Positions 1-9,845 of a stretch of 64,000 nucleotides of DNA are shown here, piece after piece; position 1 is the stretch's first letter, and each line of letters opens with the position of its first letter. The stretch spans positions 5,704,001 through 5,768,000 of the forward strand of contig JAWNGF010000002.1 of NCBI GenBank assembly GCA_037039685.1. The letters are read 5' to 3'. A program made the position numbers and the translations under genes. The notes beneath the pieces were generated by a model. That model made no database searches. It was not told the origin of the DNA and worked only from the letters and a program-made list of their open reading frames with translations. The stretch comes from Ceratobasidium sp. AG-K (taxonomy: Eukaryota; Basidiomycota; Agaricomycetes; Cantharellales; Ceratobasidiaceae).

Positions 1-1
1 T

Positions 2-2146
2 CAGGAAAAGGTCACGGCGGCTATGAATTGGAAAGCTCCCAAAAATGTCAAACAAGTTCAAGAATTCCTAGGATTTGTCAATTTCTATCGAAGATTCATT
101 CAAGACTTTGCCGGCAAAGCCAGACCACTGTACAACCTACTTAAGAAGGATCAAAAGTGGCAGTGGACAAGCAAAGAACAAGAGGCCATGAATGAGCTAA
201 AAGAAGCTCTTAAAGTGGCACCTGTAATGATGCAGCCCGATCAGAATAAGGAATTTTTCCTCGAGACAGATGCGTTGGGATTTGCCACAGGAGCAGTCTT
301 ATCTCAGAAGGATGAAGAAGGGAAATTACACCCCGTAGCTTTTCTTTCTAAATCACTAAATCCGGCTGAGCGGAACTATGACATTTTCGACAAAGAACTA
401 TTGGCAATAATTAGAGCTTTCAAAGAATGGCGGCACTTACTTCAAGGCACAGAAAAAGCCATTCAAGTGATAACAGATCACAAAAATTTGGAATACTTCT
501 CATCATCCAAACAATTGAATCAACGCCAAATCCGCTGGATGAATTTCTTGGTAGACTTCAACTTCCAAATCTTGTACAGGCCAGGAAGCCAAAACAAAAA
601 GGCAGACATTCTCTCGAGGCGATATGACCTGGAACCTTTGGGGGGGGTAGAGAACCAAGTCCTCCTCAAACCAGACATTTTCATTTCGGCTATTACCCCA
701 GACCAGGAAATCAACGATCTAATCAGGGAAGCAATCCTTGAAGATCCCAGATTAGAAGAAGCCCACAATAAGCTGAGAAACGGAGAAAAAGTCAAAGATT
801 GGGAATACAGAGAAGGACTCCTAATGTTCAAAGGGAAGATCTTTGTCCCCAAGGATGAAACCATCAGAAACCTGATACTGGAATCGCGCCATGACAATAT
901 TGCAGCTGGGCATCCTGGACAAGCAAGAACACTAGAATTGGTCTCAAGAACTTACTACTGGCCAACCATGAAGAAATTTGTCAACTCCTACGTGTCACAC
1001 TGCGAAACGTGCATTCGAATTAAACCATCGAACCAACTCCCCACAGGACTACTGCGTCCTTTACATATCCCTGAGAGACCCTGGGAAGAGATCTCCTATG
1101 ACGTGATTGTAGGGCTCCCAGAATCAGAAGGATATGACGCAATCTTGACAGTGGTAGATCGGTTCTCCAAAATGGCACACTATCTCCCTTGCAAATCAAC
1201 GGCCACAGCAGTAGACATAGCCAATATATTCATTGCAAACATTTGGAAACTTCACGGCACCCCAAAAGCAACAGTCTCGGATAGAGGATCCACTTTCAAC
1301 TCAAAGTTCATTAGGCATTTGTACAAACGGTTGGACGTAAAACCTACCTTCAGCACAGCCTACCATCCAAGGACAGACGGACAGTCAGAAAGAGCAAACC
1401 AAGTCGTTGAAATCTTTATCAGAGCTTTTGTCAACCATAGGCAAAACGACTGGGTGGCCCTACTCCCTATGGCAGAATTTGCTTACAACAACGGAATTCA
1501 AGCATCCACTGGCAAAACCCCTTTCCAAATCTGCCAGGGTTTCAACCCTAGAATGAACATCGGGGAAGAATCAGACTATACTGTTCCTGAAGCTGATGCC
1601 CATGCGGAATTCCTGTTGAAAGGATACGACGAAGTCAAAGCTGCCCTCATCCTAGCAAATCAGTCCTATAAATACTATTTTGATAAAGGAGCCAAAGAAC
1701 CAGAAGAGATAAACCCGGGGGATAAAGTCTGGCTTAATCATCAGAATATTTCAACAGACAGACCCTCAGTAAAACTCTCCCACAAAGTTTTAGGCCCTTA
1801 CAAAGTAATGGAAAAAGTAGGAACTCATGCCTTTAGACTGGAATTACCAAAATCAATGAAAGTTCATCCTGTCTTCCACGTCATGCTGCTCAAGAAATTC
1901 CACTCTGATCCCCATGGCCGCGAACCCGCTCAACCACCCCCTATTGTCACACAAGATGGAGAAGAAGAATGGGAAGTCGAAGAGATCCTTAATTCCAAGA
2001 AAATCCGCCGTCAACTCCACTATTACGTTAAGTGGAAAGGATACTCTCATGCAGACAACTCTTGGCAGTCAAAGGAAGATCTCAAGAACGCTCCTGAACT
2101 GGTTGATAAATTTCACAAACTCCACCCCACCGCGCCAGGCCCTTAG
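2..2146 (+). CDS. Pol polyprotein of A1 (partial): RT end, RNase H, integrase, chromodomain
   Basis: The frame is open from the window edge; the first Met at 23 is internal to pol, not a start. Visible domains in order: RT connection, RNase H (the usual TDAS motif reads TDAL here), integrase zinc region (H..H..C..C, ending CETC), integrase core with VVDRFSKMAH, SDRGSTFNS and YHPRTDGQSE, and a C-terminal chromodomain (WEVEEIL, YVKWKGY, NSWQ) that in chromoviruses directs integration to chromatin. No stop codon interrupts it. The S-to-L change in RNase H is a TCG-to-TTG transition relative to A3 and may impair this copy. Confidence 0.92.
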   Translation, partial: QEKVTAAMNWKAPKNVKQVQEFLGFVNFYRRFIQDFAGKARPLYNLLKKDQKWQWTSKEQEAMNELKEALKVAPVMMQPDQNKEFFLETDALGFATGAVLSQKDEEGKLHPVAFLSKSLNPAERNYDIFDKELLAIIRAFKEWRHLLQGTEKAIQVITDHKNLEYFSSSKQLNQRQIRWMNFLVDFNFQILYRPGSQNKKADILSRRYDLEPLGGVENQVLLKPDIFISAITPDQEINDLIREAILEDPRLEEAHNKLRNGEKVKDWEYREGLLMFKGKIFVPKDETIRNLILESRHDNIAAGHPGQARTLELVSRTYYWPTMKKFVNSYVSHCETCIRIKPSNQLPTGLLRPLHIPERPWEEISYDVIVGLPESEGYDAILTVVDRFSKMAHYLPCKSTATAVDIANIFIANIWKLHGTPKATVSDRGSTFNSKFIRHLYKRLDVKPTFSTAYHPRTDGQSERANQVVEIFIRAFVNHRQNDWVALLPMAEFAYNNGIQASTGKTPFQICQGFNPRMNIGEESDYTVPEADAHAEFLLKGYDEVKAALILANQSYKYYFDKGAKEPEEINPGDKVWLNHQNISTDRPSVKLSHKVLGPYKVMEKVGTHAFRLELPKSMKVHPVFHVMLLKKFHSDPHGREPAQPPPIVTQDGEEEWEVEEILNSKKIRRQLHYYVKWKGYSHADNSWQSKEDLKNAPELVDKFHKLHPTAPGP

Positions 2147-2156
2147 GAGGGGGTAA

Positions 2157-2573
2157 TGTCATGAGCTGACTAAGCTCAGACATTTTATTCTGATTTTATA
2201 TCTTTTTTTCCGAACACTTTCCTTTTATGGTACAAATGTCCTCTGGTGCTTAACTTGTATCATGTGATGTATTTGTCTTTCCATTCGATATTGGTGATGC
2301 TTCCGGAACTTCCAGAATGTCAAGTCATATCTCTTATCTCGCTTATCATCGGTTGTACTCGGCTTTCCCACACTGATAGATGATGACGTGGCATTGATCC
2401 CTCATGTATATAAACCCAGAGGTCAAGCCGGTTAACGACAAGGCTTGACCTCCTCTCCACTAGGACTTGTACAATCAAATCCTCTTACTAAAAACACTAC
2501 TCCTTGGGTTCTAAGACTTACTTCAGTCGAACCCCTTAACCTTCTATATACCTAATTGACCCAAGTCGGGACA
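2157..2573 (+). repeat. 3' LTR of A1
   Basis: Starts TGTCATGAGC and ends GTCGGGACA, with TG...CA termini; 417 bp. It contains the TATA box (tgtatataaa) followed by an inverted repeat GAGGTCAAGCC/GGCTTGACCTC found in the other family A LTRs. Boundaries were fixed by comparison with the copies at 48885, 49447 and 55983. Confidence 0.92.
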
Positions 2574-2607
2574 CATCCCTACTCACTTATATCTTCCAGA
2601 GATCGAT

Positions 2608-3327
2608 ATGTTTGCCCCGGAAATTGCGGTCGGGCAGGAACTCAAGCTCATCATGCTTGACAACATCCCACAAGAATTCCTCAATAAATATCCTATGCCC
2701 ACTCACCCGAAATGGCTCCTACACCCCAATCACCTCAAGAAAACCGACGCGAACTTCGGAAAAGCCATCCTCATTGTCGAGGACCTGGAGAAGACTGCCT
2801 TTGAAGACCTTAATCGACTGGGCGTCGGCTTTGGTGTGCAGAACGCGCCGTCAACACTTTCACGATATAATGAAAAACCTCAATTGTCCGAGTGCTTCCG
2901 ATGCTGCTCGTACGAATGCTCAAACCCTTGCGCCTGCCTCAACCAAATCAAATGCGGTATTTGTGGCAAGACACATGCCACCAACACCCACGTCGACAAG
3001 TGCTCAGCATGCAAACGGGAAGGCCGTACCAACCGAATCGACGGCCGAGCATGCGAACACCCCGCCAAATGCCCAGCCTGTAAAGGCGGGCACAAATTTG
3101 GTGACCATCGCTGCATCAAACGCAAGGGCTACCGAGAGAACATCCGGTCTAGACTCATGCGTAACAAAATTGACAATGACGCTTCCCCTTCCGAGGGCGG
3201 AGATGCTGACCACCTAATGATTGTAGACAACGTAGAACCCCAGGCTGGACTGATCAACCAGACCTCCGACTCAAACAAGGATGCCGCGCCCGGCTCCTTC
3301 ACCAACCGAATCATACTCAATGCCTGA
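2608..3327 (+). CDS. LINE ORF1 remnant, Cys/His-rich zinc-knuckle protein
   Basis: A 239-codon frame with an ATG at 2608. Residues about 95-170 hold a dense series of Cys pairs (CFRCC, CGICGKTH, CSACK, CPACKGGH), the nucleic-acid-binding zinc region found at the C terminus of LINE ORF1 proteins, which bind element RNA. The N-terminal RRM-like part expected of a full ORF1 is missing or cut by A1. The 3' end overlaps the ORF2 frame by 47 nt. Probably not a functional start, since homologous ORF1 proteins are usually longer. Confidence 0.6.
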   Translation: MFAPEIAVGQELKLIMLDNIPQEFLNKYPMPTHPKWLLHPNHLKKTDANFGKAILIVEDLEKTAFEDLNRLGVGFGVQNAPSTLSRYNEKPQLSECFRCCSYECSNPCACLNQIKCGICGKTHATNTHVDKCSACKREGRTNRIDGRACEHPAKCPACKGGHKFGDHRCIKRKGYRENIRSRLMRNKIDNDASPSEGGDADHLMIVDNVEPQAGLINQTSDSNKDAAPGSFTNRIILNA

Positions 3328-5101
3328 AGAACCTACCAAGGTTCAGGGGGACAACAGCCTCCAAAGGCCGCCTCCGACTGATAGAACTGATGAACTGATC
3401 ACTCGTCGTGTACTTCAGTTAAATATTGCAAAATCGTCCTTTTGGGCGCACGCTATTCTCTCTGGTGATGAATTTTCTGATTTTGACATTCTTATTTTCT
3501 CCGACCCATGGTGGGGCCCTATTGGCAATGCTCAGGATGATCATGACCCATTCCAGCGTCTTTATGGTGCCACTGCCACTAGACAATGGGATGTGTTCAC
3601 ACCGCCCCTTGACTTGTCCAATACATGCCCTTCCGTCATTGCCTACATCCGCAAGGGCCGCGGCCTTATTGCTCGTATTTTGCCTGACGCTCCCGCTACT
3701 CGTTTTTATTTTTCAATCAAGATTTCCTTTGGGAGTCTTGATTTCACCCTCGTACCTATTTATTTTCACAGCCCTGACCAGACTCATATCCTTCGGGATT
3801 TTATGGCTCTTCCTCATTTCATGACCCCCTCGCTTTTTTGCAGGGACTTTAACGTTCAACATAAAAACTTTGCCCAATTCATGGGCGCCAAACCTGTTAC
3901 TTCACTGTACGGGAATGACTTCATGACCTGGATTGAGGACTCGGAGTCCACAATTCATAACGACTTGACCATGCATACTTGAGAAGGGAAAGACTCCAAG
4001 TCAATCCTGGATTACACAATCACTAACGTGTTTTTGAGCGCATATGATTTTGTTTCAGATTGGGATGCCGACTTTGGCCTTGGCCTTGGGTCAGACCATG
4101 CAGCGATCACGTTCACTATTTTGGCCCCTGGCCCCAACATTCCCTCTACTACCCGGATCATCCGCAATATTGACTCAGCCAAGAAGGACGAGTGGGTCTC
4201 GGTCTACAAGTCTCTGATTGAGGAAACGCCTTTCCTTATCGACACACACGAAAACATTGAGGCGTCGGCCCTCAGGCTCCTAGAGGCCATGAACCGTGCT
4301 ACTGAACTCACCATGGAGGAGGTTGTCATCAAGGAGCGCAAGCCCCGGGCACCCTGGTGGAACGCTGACTGTAATGATGCACTAGCTAACCTTATACATT
4401 CCAGAAATGGTCCTCGTGATCCCGAAAGGGTGAAGGAAGCTCTTACTCACTTATGGTACACGATCAAGACCGCCAAGCGAGATTTCTTCAATGAGATCTG
4501 CGCCACCGCCAGCCCCAAGAACATATGGTCCATTAACCAATGGTACCGAGGGCGGAAGACTTACAACATCCCGACACTGTGATCCTCCTCAGGGAACGCA
4601 GTAACCGATGAGCAGAAGGTGGAAGTGTTTGCAAAAACCTTCTTCCCGAATGCTCACACCCAAGTTTTGTCCAAAATTGTCGACGCACTTCCTCAGCACC
4701 CAACCCTTCCATTCCCTCCCATTTCCGCTGGCAAAGTGAAGGAGAACCTGGATCGCTGTCACAACAAATCCGCACCAGGGGCGTTTGGCACAAACTACAA
4801 AGTCCTTAAATGGGCGTTTGCTGCCACCCCCTCCACGTTTGTTTCTCTCTTTAACGCTTTTATTACTAATGGGTTCCACCCCAATTGCTTTCGTTCTGCT
4901 GTCATTGCCCCCATCCCCAAGCCTAACCGCTATGACTGGGCAGCCCCAAAATCCTATCGGCCCATCTCTCTGCTCGAGACGACCTCCAAATTGTTTGAGC
5001 GGATAGTGGCTGTGCGATTCTCAGCCATCGCCGGGAAGCATGACCTTATCCCGCCGGAGCAGTTCGGGGGCCGGGACAAAACCTTGTGCCTAGATGCTGG
5101 C
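3281..5101 (+). pseudogene. LINE ORF2, endonuclease domain and start of reverse transcriptase
   Basis: One frame (codon starts at 2 mod 3) runs through with two TGA stops at 3980-3982 and 4580-4582. The endonuclease-type motifs LQLNIAKS and SDHAAI are visible; the position usually holding Glu in the xEPWW motif reads SDPWW. From about 4740 the RT N-terminal region follows (APGAFGTNYK, YRPISLLETTSKLFERIV). The frame is cut at 5101 by B1, the last five bases (ctggc) being its target duplication, and resumes at 12338. The first TGA is followed by EGKDSKSILDYT, where Arg would be expected, so CGA to TGA is the simplest origin. Confidence 0.85.
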
Positions 5102-5557
5102 TGTCGTAAGCTTCTTCTTTAGTGGCTATGGGACAAGCTGCGATGGAGAGTGGACGGCACTAAGACCTAAATGACCTCTTGGACCGCAACACACTTAAGT
5201 GTCTGTAGGCTCTTGAGGGTAGGGGTGGTTCTAAGTGTCACTCAGAGGGGATGTTTTGACGAGACAAAACAAGCTGGGGTTACCAGGCTTGTTGGTCCTC
5301 TATATATATTCAGGAAGTGGCCGAGTCATACAAGGCGCAGCCACATGAGTCATACAGTCTACCAGTCAGGAGTGTCCATGTGAGTCATGCTGTATGAACA
5401 GACATGACTCGTACAAAGCACAGCCGCGTTACATAGTGTAACAGAATAACCACAAGAAGGTGGCAACGCGGCAAACGGGAACGGGAACGTAAAGTAAAGA
5501 AAGAGACAGGTGGGCGAGACAACGGACGAGTCCGATGGAGTGAGCTAGCTCACGACA
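5102..5557 (-). repeat. 3' LTR of B1
   Basis: On the minus strand it reads TGTCGTGAGC to GCTTACGACA, 456 bp, next to the polypurine tract. The first bases contain a 14-bp perfect palindrome, GTGAGCTAGCTCAC. Left boundary set by the CTGGC duplication. Confidence 0.94.
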
Positions 5558-5599
5558 TTACTCCCCCCTAAGAGTCCGTTTGGGGGACCTGAACGGACT

Positions 5600-6364
5600 C
5601 TACTGCACTGCACAGTCCTTTTCCTTCTTCAGCATATACTCCTCCAACCCCTCCTCCTCCTCCAAGGTCAGGTCGATGGGATTGAAAACGGTATTTCCCG
5701 GTTCGTCCGAGAACTTCTCCCATTCCTCCCAAGTCTCTTCCTTCGTCCAGTCCGCCTTGGACCAGTCCAAAACCCTCTCCTGGGCCTCCACAAACTCCTC
5801 ATCCCACTGTCGCACATCGGGCTCTGTCTCCTTCCATGCCGATACGTCAGTCTCCTCCTTCCTCCACCAGTAGGGTTCCCATTCGATCTTTTCCTTCTGG
5901 TATCTGCCCCTCTCCATCCTCCAGTCGCTCAGGTCCTTTTCGTAGTTGGCGTCCCAGGCATCGTTCCATCTAGGTCGGAGCATTGGCTGCCTTCCGTCGT
6001 AACCTGGTACCCACTCGCTCGAGTACGCTCCTTCTTGTCCCCATTCGACCACTCCGAGCATGTGGGTGGAGAGGAGGACGACCTCCGAGACTTGGAAAGC
6101 GGCGCACCCTCGACAGACAAAGATGTCCTTTCGTAGGAGCTGCATACGTGTCGGCCATTTTTTCCCAACCCACTGGAATTCCCCCAGGTCTGAGTGGAGG
6201 ATATTGTCCGAGGCCCTGAAGTGCATTCTTCCAGAACCTTGTTGCGACCTCTTGAAGACATAGAGGGCCGCTCCGGAGTCGAGGATCCTTGCCGTGGCAA
6301 AGGCAGGTCCTTCGAGGACGCGGACGAGGTTGTTCGAGATGGTGGCACGGGTAACGGCAGGCAT
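5600..6364 (-). CDS. Family B ORF3, 254-aa Trp/Glu-rich protein of unknown function
   Basis: A 254-codon ORF with its own ATG (6362-6364 on the minus strand), located between pol and the 3' LTR, where some Ty3 elements carry env or accessory genes. I do not recognise the family. The N-terminal half (about 1-110) looks globular and has a CRGC pair; the C-terminal half is rich in Trp, Glu and Lys (EWEPYWW, EETWEEWEKF) and ends in an acidic segment. No signal peptide or membrane segment is apparent, so it is not an obvious envelope protein. It overlaps the 3' end of the pol frame by 436 nt in another frame. The B2 copy (32767-33531) is also open with only a few replacements. Confidence 0.6.
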   Translation of the reverse strand: MPAVTRATISNNLVRVLEGPAFATARILDSGAALYVFKRSQQGSGRMHFRASDNILHSDLGEFQWVGKKWPTRMQLLRKDIFVCRGCAAFQVSEVVLLSTHMLGVVEWGQEGAYSSEWVPGYDGRQPMLRPRWNDAWDANYEKDLSDWRMERGRYQKEKIEWEPYWWRKEETDVSAWKETEPDVRQWDEEFVEAQERVLDWSKADWTKEETWEEWEKFSDEPGNTVFNPIDLTLEEEEGLEEYMLKKEKDCAVQ

Positions 6365-9300
6365 TGTGGAGTGCAGAAGAGATTTAGAGCGTTGAGTTGG
6401 AAGTGTTTTTTGGAATAGTGGCAGGTTTTGCAGATGTTGCTGCCGGTTGTTCCCTCCCTCCCTTTTATCTTTCCTGGAGCGTAGTTAGATGGCGTGGGAG
6501 CCTCGGGGTGTCGGCGTAGAAGGTCTTTGATGATCTTTGAAAGGTGACCAAAATCTTCCGCCCTTTGTTCTGTGTCTTCTTCACTTCCATAACCCTTCCA
6601 TCTGACCCTGTAGAAAAGACCGTCCTTTGTCTCTTTCCAGTCCAAAATTTTCTCTACCTCGTACTCTTCTTCTCCTTCTTCTGTTATGATCGGTGGTGGT
6701 CGGGGTTGGTTACGGCTGAATTCTGTGTCTTCTTTGTAAGGGCTGAGCAAATCAATGTGGAAAACAGGGTGCACCCTCATTGTTGCCGGCAAGGTGAGCT
6801 CATAAGCGTGTGACCCTATTTTTCCCTTCACAACGAATGGCCCATGCTTCTTGTTATCTAGTTTCTTGGATGGTCTTTTTGTTTGAATGTTCTTTCCAAG
6901 CAGCCATACTAGATCTCCTTCTTGGTACTTGTTTTTTGGCTCTTCTTCCGGGAGTCTTTGGGTTTCCATTGATGCAATTGCTTCGTCGCGGATTTTACGC
7001 CATTTTCCTGTGATGTTGTTTGCCTCTGGAACCGCTGATTCTTCTGCTGAGATGTTCCACAGTGGTTCCCTCCCGTAGACAATTTCGAAAGGGGAACTAC
7101 CTGTTACGCGGTGCTTCTGTAGGTTATAGCTGAACTCCGCAATTGGTAACAAGTCCGCCCAATCATCCTGCTGGTAGTTGACGAACGATCGTAGCCAGCC
7201 TTCCATCCATTGATTGATTCTCTCCGTTATTCCATCTGTTTGGGGGTGGTAGGCGGTACTGAAACCCGGGCTAGTTCCAATCTTCTCGTAAATGGCTTTC
7301 ATAAGTTTGGAATTGAAAGTAGTTCCTCGGTCTGAGATTGTGCTCTTTGGAAACCCATGCAGTTTCCAAACATTTGTGACGAAAAGATTCGCAAGGTCGC
7401 TTGCCGTGTGAGATTCTTTGCAAGGTATGAAGTGTGCCATTCTTGAGAATCGGTCCACCACTACTAAGATGCTATCTGATCCTCTGGATCTGGGTAACTT
7501 CACTACGAAGTCGAACGCTATGTCTTCCCACGGTCCTTTTGGAATCTCCAGGGGCTTGATCGGGACTATTGACTTAGATCCCTTTGTCCGTTGGCAGGTC
7601 TCGCAGGATTCCACATATCTGTTTATGCTTTGCTTCATCCCTGGCCAGAAGTATCTTCTTGATATTAGTTCCATCGTTCTAGCCTGTCCTTGATGCCCTG
7701 CGATTTTTGAGTCGTGGTGAACTCGCATGATGGCCAGCCTGGATTCCTTATCTTCCGGCACGTAAATCCTTCCCTTGAACCATAATAGTCCTTCCTTGAA
7801 ATCATAATCTTTTGCACTGTGTTGTAGGGCCTTTGGTAGCGTTTCCCTCGATTTGCAGATTTCTTTGATTTGTGTTAACCCTTCGTCTGTTTCCTGAGCC
7901 TCCTTGATAGTTTCTATGATGTCTGTGTCTACTCGTCCCATAAATCCCTTGAATCTTTCAACAGCTATCATAACTTGTTCAGGCGTGGGGGTATCTTCAT
8001 GGTCTGATCGTCTTGATAATAGGTCTGGTTTAGAAGACAGGATTCCAGGGCGGTATATGATGTCAAAGTTGTAGGAAGCAAGCAATTGATGCCATCTTGC
8101 GTGTCGACGGTTAAATGTTCTTGCTTCCTTCCAGAACTGTAGGTTCCTATGATCGGTGTAGATGGTGATAGGGTCCTTTGTTCCTTCGAGATATAGCCTC
8201 CAGTGTGTCAAAGATTCTATAATTGCCATAAGTTCCTTATCGTGGACGTCGTAGTTGAGTTGAGCCTCGTTGAAAGATTTTGAGAGAAAAGCAATAGGGT
8301 GCAGGTAGCCATCATCTTGCCTCTGCGACAGGATTGCTCCCATTGCTACTCCACTTGCGTCTGTTTCCAAGAAGAAGGGTTTGTCAGGGTTCGGATGGCG
8401 TAGAGTGGGTTCCTTGCTGATTTCCGCTTTTAGGGCTTCAAATGCTTCCTGCTGATCGTTTCCCCATTCCCATTTGTTCTCCTTTCTTGTCAAGGTTGTC
8501 AGGGGTTTTGCTAATCGGCTGAAATTCGGTACGAATCTTCGGTAGAAGTTTGCGAACCCTAGGAAAGCTTGGACCTGCTTGACTGTCCTTGGCTCCTTCC
8601 ACTCCTTTATTGCCTTGACCTTTTCTTCCTCCATTGAGATGCCCAAATCGCTGATTCCAAGTCCAGTATATGTTAATTTGGTGACAAAGAATTCGCACTT
8701 TGGGAGCTTTGCAAAAAGATTTTCCTCCAGTAAGATCTTTAGTACTTTTCTGACATCCACGGTGTGTTGGCTTCTGTCCTTAGAGAAGACTAGGATGTCG
8801 TCAATGTATACAATGACACATACGTCGATAAGATCATGGAAAATGTGATTCATATATCTTTGGAAAATGGCGGGCGCGTTTTTTAGTCCAAAAGGCATGA
8901 CGACGTATTCGAAGAGTCCTTCTTTTGTTCTGAAAGCTGTCTTCCATTTGTCGCCTTCCCTAATTCTGATATTGTTGAAACCCATGCGTAGATCGATTTT
9001 GGAGAAAATTTTCGCGTCCTTGATTTTATCCAGGAGGTCTTCCATTAGGGGCATTGGGAATCTGTCCTCCTTTGTAATGGCGTTTACTCCTCTGAGGTCT
9101 TGAACAAGTCGTAGTTGGCAAACCGCCCCTGGATTTTTTGGATCGACCGGTTTTTTGACAAAGAAACAAGGTGATGCAATGGGTGATTTGCTTGGTCGGA
9201 TCTTTCCTGCTGCGATTTCTTCATCCAGGTATTCTCTTAGTGCAATTGATTCTGCTGGAGAGAGCGGGATTGGTCTGGCTGGTTTTGGAAGTTCCACTCC

Positions 9301-9843
9301 TTCCTTGAAGTCAATGGCGCAGTCGTATGGACGATGATCTGGGATTCTTTTGAATTTCTCTTCACTGAAGACATCGGCAAATTCCTTGAATTCTTCGGGT
9401 AGGTCGTCTATTGAGGCTGTCCTTGCTTGAATGGGTTCTGATCGCCATGATATGTGCTTCGTTTTCCAATCGATGACAGGGTTTGATTCCTCTAGCCATT
9501 CCAATCCCAGGATAAGCTTAGTTTCTCCAGTAGGCATAGCAAAGAAGATTTGTTTGAAGGTTCTTCCTTCTACTTCTAGTTCCAGCTTAGCTTTGAAGCG
9601 TATTTGGTGAGAGAGTTCCTTCCCCTGGATACCAATTACTTTTCTGGGAGTGGAAAGTTCCATGAGTGGAATGTTGTTGGATCGAGCCCACGAGATGTCC
9701 AAGAAGTTCTTTGATGCTCCAGAATCAATGAGAGTTGGGATGGGTTCTGTGATTCCGGCAACGTTTGCATAAACAATGGTAGATTCATTTGTCGCTCTAA
9801 AGTACATTGTTTCTGTTGCCGGTTTTCTGGTCTCTCCACACAC
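5929..9843 (-). CDS. Pol polyprotein of B1 (protease, RT, RNase H, integrase, chromodomain-like), intact
   Basis: 1304 codons counted from the beginning of the open stretch after the gag stop. The first ATG in frame is about 12 codons in, but synthesis is more likely by -1 frameshifting from gag at 9864-9870. Domains: protease DSGASKNFLD; RT FSKIDLRMGF, MPFGLKNAPA and VYIDDILVFSK; RNase H FLETDASGVA; integrase HHDSKIAGH/CETC zinc site; VVVDRFSRMAH, SDRGTTFNS and YHPQTDGITE; then a chromodomain-like end (YEVEKIL, YRVRWKGYG) in which the usual NTWEP/NSW stretch is replaced by TEQRAEDF. The last ~145 codons are Ser/Pro-rich and overlap ORF3, so they may be a read-on rather than functional sequence. 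Confidence 0.93.
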   Translation of the reverse strand: MCGETRKPATETMYFRATNESTIVYANVAGITEPIPTLIDSGASKNFLDISWARSNNIPLMELSTPRKVIGIQGKELSHQIRFKAKLELEVEGRTFKQIFFAMPTGETKLILGLEWLEESNPVIDWKTKHISWRSEPIQARTASIDDLPEEFKEFADVFSEEKFKRIPDHRPYDCAIDFKEGVELPKPARPIPLSPAESIALREYLDEEIAAGKIRPSKSPIASPCFFVKKPVDPKNPGAVCQLRLVQDLRGVNAITKEDRFPMPLMEDLLDKIKDAKIFSKIDLRMGFNNIRIREGDKWKTAFRTKEGLFEYVVMPFGLKNAPAIFQRYMNHIFHDLIDVCVIVYIDDILVFSKDRSQHTVDVRKVLKILLEENLFAKLPKCEFFVTKLTYTGLGISDLGISMEEEKVKAIKEWKEPRTVKQVQAFLGFANFYRRFVPNFSRLAKPLTTLTRKENKWEWGNDQQEAFEALKAEISKEPTLRHPNPDKPFFLETDASGVAMGAILSQRQDDGYLHPIAFLSKSFNEAQLNYDVHDKELMAIIESLTHWRLYLEGTKDPITIYTDHRNLQFWKEARTFNRRHARWHQLLASYNFDIIYRPGILSSKPDLLSRRSDHEDTPTPEQVMIAVERFKGFMGRVDTDIIETIKEAQETDEGLTQIKEICKSRETLPKALQHSAKDYDFKEGLLWFKGRIYVPEDKESRLAIMRVHHDSKIAGHQGQARTMELISRRYFWPGMKQSINRYVESCETCQRTKGSKSIVPIKPLEIPKGPWEDIAFDFVVKLPRSRGSDSILVVVDRFSRMAHFIPCKESHTASDLANLFVTNVWKLHGFPKSTISDRGTTFNSKLMKAIYEKIGTSPGFSTAYHPQTDGITERINQWMEGWLRSFVNYQQDDWADLLPIAEFSYNLQKHRVTGSSPFEIVYGREPLWNISAEESAVPEANNITGKWRKIRDEAIASMETQRLPEEEPKNKYQEGDLVWLLGKNIQTKRPSKKLDNKKHGPFVVKGKIGSHAYELTLPATMRVHPVFHIDLLSPYKEDTEFSRNQPRPPPIITEEGEEEYEVEKILDWKETKDGLFYRVRWKGYGSEEDTEQRAEDFGHLSKIIKDLLRRHPEAPTPSNYAPGKIKGREGTTGSNICKTCHYSKKHFQLNALNLFCTPQCLPLPVPPSRTTSSASSKDLPLPRQGSSTPERPSMSSRGRNKVLEECTSGPRTISSTQTWGNSSGLGKNGRHVCSSYERTSLSVEGAPLSKSRRSSSSPPTCSEWSNGDKKERTRASGYQVTTEGSQCSDLDGTMPGTPTTKRT

Positions 9844-9845
9844 AG

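Larger units (their letters stand above)
1..2573 (+). mobile_element. Ty3/Gypsy element A1 (family A), 3' part
   Basis: The end of a family A LTR retrotransposon enters from the left edge: pol from inside the reverse transcriptase domain, then a G-rich polypurine stretch (ggaggggg, about 2147-2154) and the 3' LTR. It is closely related to A2 and A3 further right. The 5' LTR and gag are outside the window, so completeness and target duplication cannot be judged; the bases after the LTR are catcc. Confidence 0.93.

Noticed and set aside
5171..5383. A 70-codon open frame recurring at 5171, 11946, 26974 and 33748
   Set aside because: It recurs only because it lies in the B LTR, runs against the element's own direction, and has no motif.
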